Translations under genes and position numbers: made by a program
Notes under the pieces: model-generated
The model's database searches: none
What the model was told of the DNA's origin: nothing
What the model saw: the letters and a program-made list of their open reading frames with translations, nothing else
Assembly: GCF_000702885.1 (NCBI RefSeq)
Contig: NZ_JNKO01000026.1
Location: 1 to 35,265, forward strand
From: Oribacterium sp. P6A1
GTDB lineage: Bacteria > Bacillota > Clostridia > Lachnospirales > Lachnospiraceae
DNA: 35,265 nucleotides
Reading direction: 5' to 3'
In this document: positions 34,190 through 35,265 of the stretch, one piece after another
How the letters are laid out: the number at the start of each line of letters is the position of its first letter
Numbering within the stretch: position 1 is the stretch's first letter

Positions 34190-35179
34190 ATGGTTAAACT
34201 AAACGATTATTTATATGACGGGCATACAGTCCTTGAAATTCTTCACAACTACAGCAGAGATTTAAAAGCCAGCGCTTTGAAATCCCATAATCAGATAGAT
34301 ATTGCCCACTGTAATTTTCTTATCGAACTGTCACAGATTCTGGAGCACAATGAATTTCTGACTTCCGAATCCCAGAGAATACAGGACTTCTATATATTTA
34401 TGTCACAAAGATATCCCTTCCTGTCATTTAATCTGAAGGGCCGCATCAAATCATTATTGCGTGCAGAAAAAAAATTCAATGGCTATATAGTTCAGTTCAT
34501 ATATGATTATTACAGACTCCACGGTGAGTATCCTCCTCTCTCTGCCATAAAAGCAAAGGTTCATAATTTCAAGGATCTCATTGCTTACCGCATAGTCATA
34601 TCCTTACCTTTAAGTAATCTTTCCGAGGGGGAGAATCAGGCCGAGTCGGAATTGAATTATCTTTATGAGATTGCCAATGTACTGCCTGAGTTTTTGGAAG
34701 AACGGGGCTTCACCGCTGAACTTTCATCCCTTAAGCAGGAGAATGCATCTCCATTACTCTCTCCTTCCGTGGCACCATACTACAGAGACTACGTGGCAAA
34801 TCCCAGAAGTTCCGGTTACAGATCATTACACATTACGTTTTATGACAATATCTCCAGGGGCTTCACAGAATTGCAGCTTCGAACAAAGGATATGGACGAT
34901 TTTGCCGAAATCGGTACCGCAAACCATTATTTCTACGAGAAAAAGCAGGAAAATCCTCTGGTACAGAGGAACACTATTCCCGTAGGTGAATGTATTTATT
35001 TCGATGAAGCCTACAATCGTATAATTGAACTCAGAAATCTGGATTTTTCAAAAGTCAGGGTTGATATGTTCAATGCTGTGGATAATACAAAAATGAACGA
35101 TGGCTGCGGCTTTTATAAGGGACGTCTCATCCTGCCCTATGAACATCTGGCAAAACCGAAAACATCATTGAAAAGCTGA
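34190..35179 (+). CDS. RelA/SpoT synthetase-domain protein (putative (p)ppGpp synthetase)
   Basis: 329 aa from the chosen start. Motifs of the RelA_SpoT nucleotidyltransferase domain: GRIKS (84-88), KDLIAYRIVIS (128-138), ANPRSSGYRSLH (203-214), ELQLRTKDMDDFAEIGTANH (227-246, holding the catalytic Glu region). There is no HD hydrolase and no TGS/ACT domain, so it resembles a small alarmone synthetase, with a long N-terminal helical part and about 75 residues after the core. The frame is open to an ATG at 34142; neither start has a Shine-Dalgarno. Activity needs testing since alignment to SAS families is weak between the motifs. The transcript is divergent from the EAL gene. Confidence 0.8.
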   Translation: MVKLNDYLYDGHTVLEILHNYSRDLKASALKSHNQIDIAHCNFLIELSQILEHNEFLTSESQRIQDFYIFMSQRYPFLSFNLKGRIKSLLRAEKKFNGYIVQFIYDYYRLHGEYPPLSAIKAKVHNFKDLIAYRIVISLPLSNLSEGENQAESELNYLYEIANVLPEFLEERGFTAELSSLKQENASPLLSPSVAPYYRDYVANPRSSGYRSLHITFYDNISRGFTELQLRTKDMDDFAEIGTANHYFYEKKQENPLVQRNTIPVGECIYFDEAYNRIIELRNLDFSKVRVDMFNAVDNTKMNDGCGFYKGRLILPYEHLAKPKTSLKS

Positions 35180-35265
35180 TATGTAATGACCTTTGTCAAG
35201 AAGTAAATTGAGCCAAAGATCCCTACAAACTTATTTGATTGTTTCTGAAGGCATCTTGATAGAGC

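Overview
The window looks like the chromosome of an anaerobic Gram-positive Clostridia, most likely a Lachnospiraceae. Reasons: moderate GC with AT-rich intergenic DNA, AGGAGG-type ribosome binding sites, a T-box-controlled pheST operon, the split HisG/HisZ enzyme, a choline-binding-like secreted protein, and Firmicutes-style PheS with a CxxCxxCxxC insert. The genus (Butyrivibrio-like?) is a guess. No rRNA, tRNA or CRISPR array was recognised. Almost everything reads on the minus strand.

Layout from left to right. (1) 1-1025: the 3' half of a decayed IS transposase, then a gene-free stretch with a helically phased array of TGAGACT heptamers. (2) 1026-5016: pheS-pheT, with a consensus promoter, a Phe T-box leader and a terminator/antiterminator. 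(3) 5154-7834: a compact group of NUDIX hydrolase, SpeE-like methyltransferase-fold protein and PHP-type histidinol phosphatase. The phosphatase 3' end is made of a cluster of perfect hairpins that look like an inserted repeat. (4) 7858-15952: the histidine operon hisC-B-Z-G-D-H-A-F-I with near-consensus promoter and a palindrome in the promoter spacer. Every step is present except HisE; the phosphatase step is probably supplied by the PHP gene downstream.

(5) 16015-29740: a type IV pilus operon read pilD-pilM-pilN-pilO-pilX-like-pilV-like-pilW-like, then a 2343-residue protein. That giant has a class III (prepilin) signal and N-terminal pilin helix fused to three tandem copies of a roughly 700-residue module, each ending in an array of GLUG repeats. 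It is the most remarkable object here: a candidate giant pilin-adhesin. The motor ATPases (PilB/PilT), platform protein (PilC) and an ordinary major pilin are not in the window. (6) 30011-35179: a divergent secreted cell-wall-binding protein, an unknown 170-aa protein, a stand-alone CheC/FliY-type phosphatase, a PAS-degenerate GGDEF-EAL c-di-GMP phosphodiesterase, and a divergent RelA/SpoT-type synthetase-domain protein.

Taken together, the right half reads as a surface/motility locus (pilus, adhesin, wall-binding protein) beside signalling genes (c-di-GMP, CheY-P phosphatase, alarmone). The left half is housekeeping amino-acid and tRNA-charging metabolism. The functional link within the right half is inference from adjacency.
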